Origin: Citrobacter sp. Cu233
Lineage (GTDB): Bacteria > Pseudomonadota > Gammaproteobacteria > Enterobacterales > Enterobacteriaceae
Direction: 5' to 3'
Length of the DNA: 64,000 nucleotides
Assembly (NCBI RefSeq): GCF_030332225.1
Contig: NZ_JAOWIF010000035.1
Coordinates: 186,001 to 250,000, forward strand
Shown one piece after another: positions 62,877-64,000 of this stretch (position 1 is the stretch's first letter; every line of letters begins with the position of its first letter). The translations under genes and the position numbers were made by a program. Below the pieces are notes generated by a model. It ran no database searches, was not told the DNA's origin, and was given only the letters and a program-made list of their open reading frames with translations.

Positions 62877-64000
62877 ATGAAAGCATTACATTTTGGCGCA
62901 GGTAATATCGGTCGTGGCTTTATCGGCAAACTGCTGGCGGACGCGGGGATACAACTGACGTTCGCGGATGTAAATCAGGTCGTGCTCGATGCCCTGAATG
63001 CCCGTCATAGCTATCAGGTTCATGTAGTCGGTGAAAACGAGCAGGTTGATACCGTGTCCGGCGTCAATGCCGTGAGCAGCATCGGCGATGATGTCATTGA
63101 ACTGATTGCCCACGTAGATTTAGTCACCACCGCCGTCGGTCCAGTCGTGCTTGAGCGCATCGCACCGGCCATCGCCAAAGGGCTGGTTAAACGCAAGGCG
63201 CAGGGCATCGCGACTCCGCTGAATATCATCGCCTGTGAGAACATGGTGCGCGGAACCACACAGCTGAAAGACCATGTTATGAACGCGCTGGCAGATGAAG
63301 ACAAAGTCTGGGTTGAAGAGCATGTTGGTTTTGTCGATTCCGCCGTCGACCGCATCGTTCCCCCTTCAGCTTCTGCAACCCATGATCCTCTGGAAGTGAC
63401 CGTGGAAACCTTCAGCGAGTGGATTGTCGACAAAACGCAGTTCAAAGGCGTGTTGCCAACGATCCCAGGAATGGAATTAACTGATAACCTGATGGCATTT
63501 GTCGAACGTAAACTCTTCACGCTGAACACCGGGCATGCTATAACCGCGTACCTCGGAAAATTGACCGGCCATCAGACCATCCGTGACGCGATTCTCGACG
63601 AGAAAATCCGCGCAGTGGTAAAAGGTGCAATGGAAGAGAGCGGCGCGGTACTGATCAAACGCTATGGCTTTGATGCAGCAAAACATGCGGCATACATTCA
63701 GAAAATCCTCGGTCGTTTTGAAAACCCGTACCTGAAAGATGACGTTGAGCGCGTGGGCCGTCAGCCGCTGCGTAAACTGAGCGCAGGCGACCGTCTGATT
63801 AAACCACTGCTGGGCACGCTGGAGTATGGTCTGCCGCACGTTAATCTGGTTCAGGGTATCGCCGCTGCGATGCATTACCGCAGTGCAGAAGATCCGCAGG
63901 CGCAGGAACTGGCTGCACTGATTGACGAAAAAGGCCCACAGGCCGCGCTGGCGCAAGTGTCCGGACTGGATGCCAATAGTGATGTGGTTGCGGAGGCGGT
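62877..64000 (+). CDS. mtlD: mannitol-1-phosphate 5-dehydrogenase, 3' end outside window
   Basis: NAD-dependent oxidation of mannitol 1-phosphate to fructose 6-phosphate. N-terminal Rossmann motif [20 protein letters not shown]. 374 residues are visible of an expected 382. Operon with mtlA; a GAAGGT ribosome site precedes ATG 62877. Confidence 0.97.
   Translation, partial: MKALHFGAGNIGRGFIGKLLADAGIQLTFADVNQVVLDALNARHSYQVHVVGENEQVDTVSGVNAVSSIGDDVIELIAHVDLVTTAVGPVVLERIAPAIAKGLVKRKAQGIATPLNIIACENMVRGTTQLKDHVMNALADEDKVWVEEHVGFVDSAVDRIVPPSASATHDPLEVTVETFSEWIVDKTQFKGVLPTIPGMELTDNLMAFVERKLFTLNTGHAITAYLGKLTGHQTIRDAILDEKIRAVVKGAMEESGAVLIKRYGFDAAKHAAYIQKILGRFENPYLKDDVERVGRQPLRKLSAGDRLIKPLLGTLEYGLPHVNLVQGIAAAMHYRSAEDPQAQELAALIDEKGPQAALAQVSGLDANSDVVAEA

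Overview
The window is a chromosomal segment of an enterobacterium. Its gene order follows the Escherichia coli/Salmonella backbone from kdgK (cut at the left edge) to mtlD (cut at the right edge): kdgK-yhjJ-dctA-pdeK-...-yhjV-dppFDCBA-proK-eptB-yhjX-yhjY-tag-yiaC-bisC-yiaD-...-ghrB-yiaF-yiaG-cspA-cueP-glyS-glyQ-ysaB-wecH-yiaB-xylB-xylA-xylR-bax-malS-avtA-ysaA-yiaJ'-yiaT-yiaU-yiaV-yiaW-aldB-yiaY'-selB-selA-yibF-yibH-yibI-mtlA-mtlD. The methionine gamma-lyase at about 6.3 kb is, from memory, nearly the Citrobacter freundii enzyme. Together with cueP and a 2-ketogluconate operon this points to the Citrobacter freundii complex. I cannot run a search to fix the species.

Most of the segment is conserved housekeeping sequence: dipeptide uptake (dpp), glycyl-tRNA synthetase, xylose and mannitol use, selenocysteine incorporation (selAB), lipid A modification (eptB), and copper handling (cueP under a MerR-type promoter). 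I saw no insertion sequence, prophage or CRISPR array.

Two accessory modules stand out. (1) At 6.1-10.2 kb, where E. coli carries the bcs cellulose cluster between pdeK and yhjV, there is methionine gamma-lyase (megL), then the yhjV transporter, then a convergent TyrR-like activator. The activator has an ACT-like N-terminus, no room for a PAS domain, and a GAFSGA sigma-54 contact loop. Upstream of megL lie an exact TGGCAC-N5-TTGCT sigma-54 promoter, a full match to the IHF consensus and a 14-bp palindrome, in the canonical order and spacing. This looks like an inducible sigma-54-controlled amino-acid degradation module and is the best candidate here for an undescribed system. (2) At 25.6-30.8 kb there is a LacI-family regulator, a TIM-barrel protein, a PfkB kinase, an MFS transporter and a reductase, the layout of the Pseudomonas kgu (2-ketogluconate) operon. 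A perfect TGGAACCGGTTCCA palindrome lies between regulator and operon. The last gene is the orthologue of E. coli ghrB, which suggests that E. coli ghrB is the survivor of this operon.

Smaller points of interest are: a duplicated proK tail whose T-loop is interrupted by nested hairpins; an exact YpdB direct repeat before yhjX; a yiaJ truncated by a deletion that removed yiaK-S; a yiaY reduced to three fused fragments; absence of xylFGH; and the paralogous pairs yiaVW and yibHI on either side of aldB-selBA-yibF.
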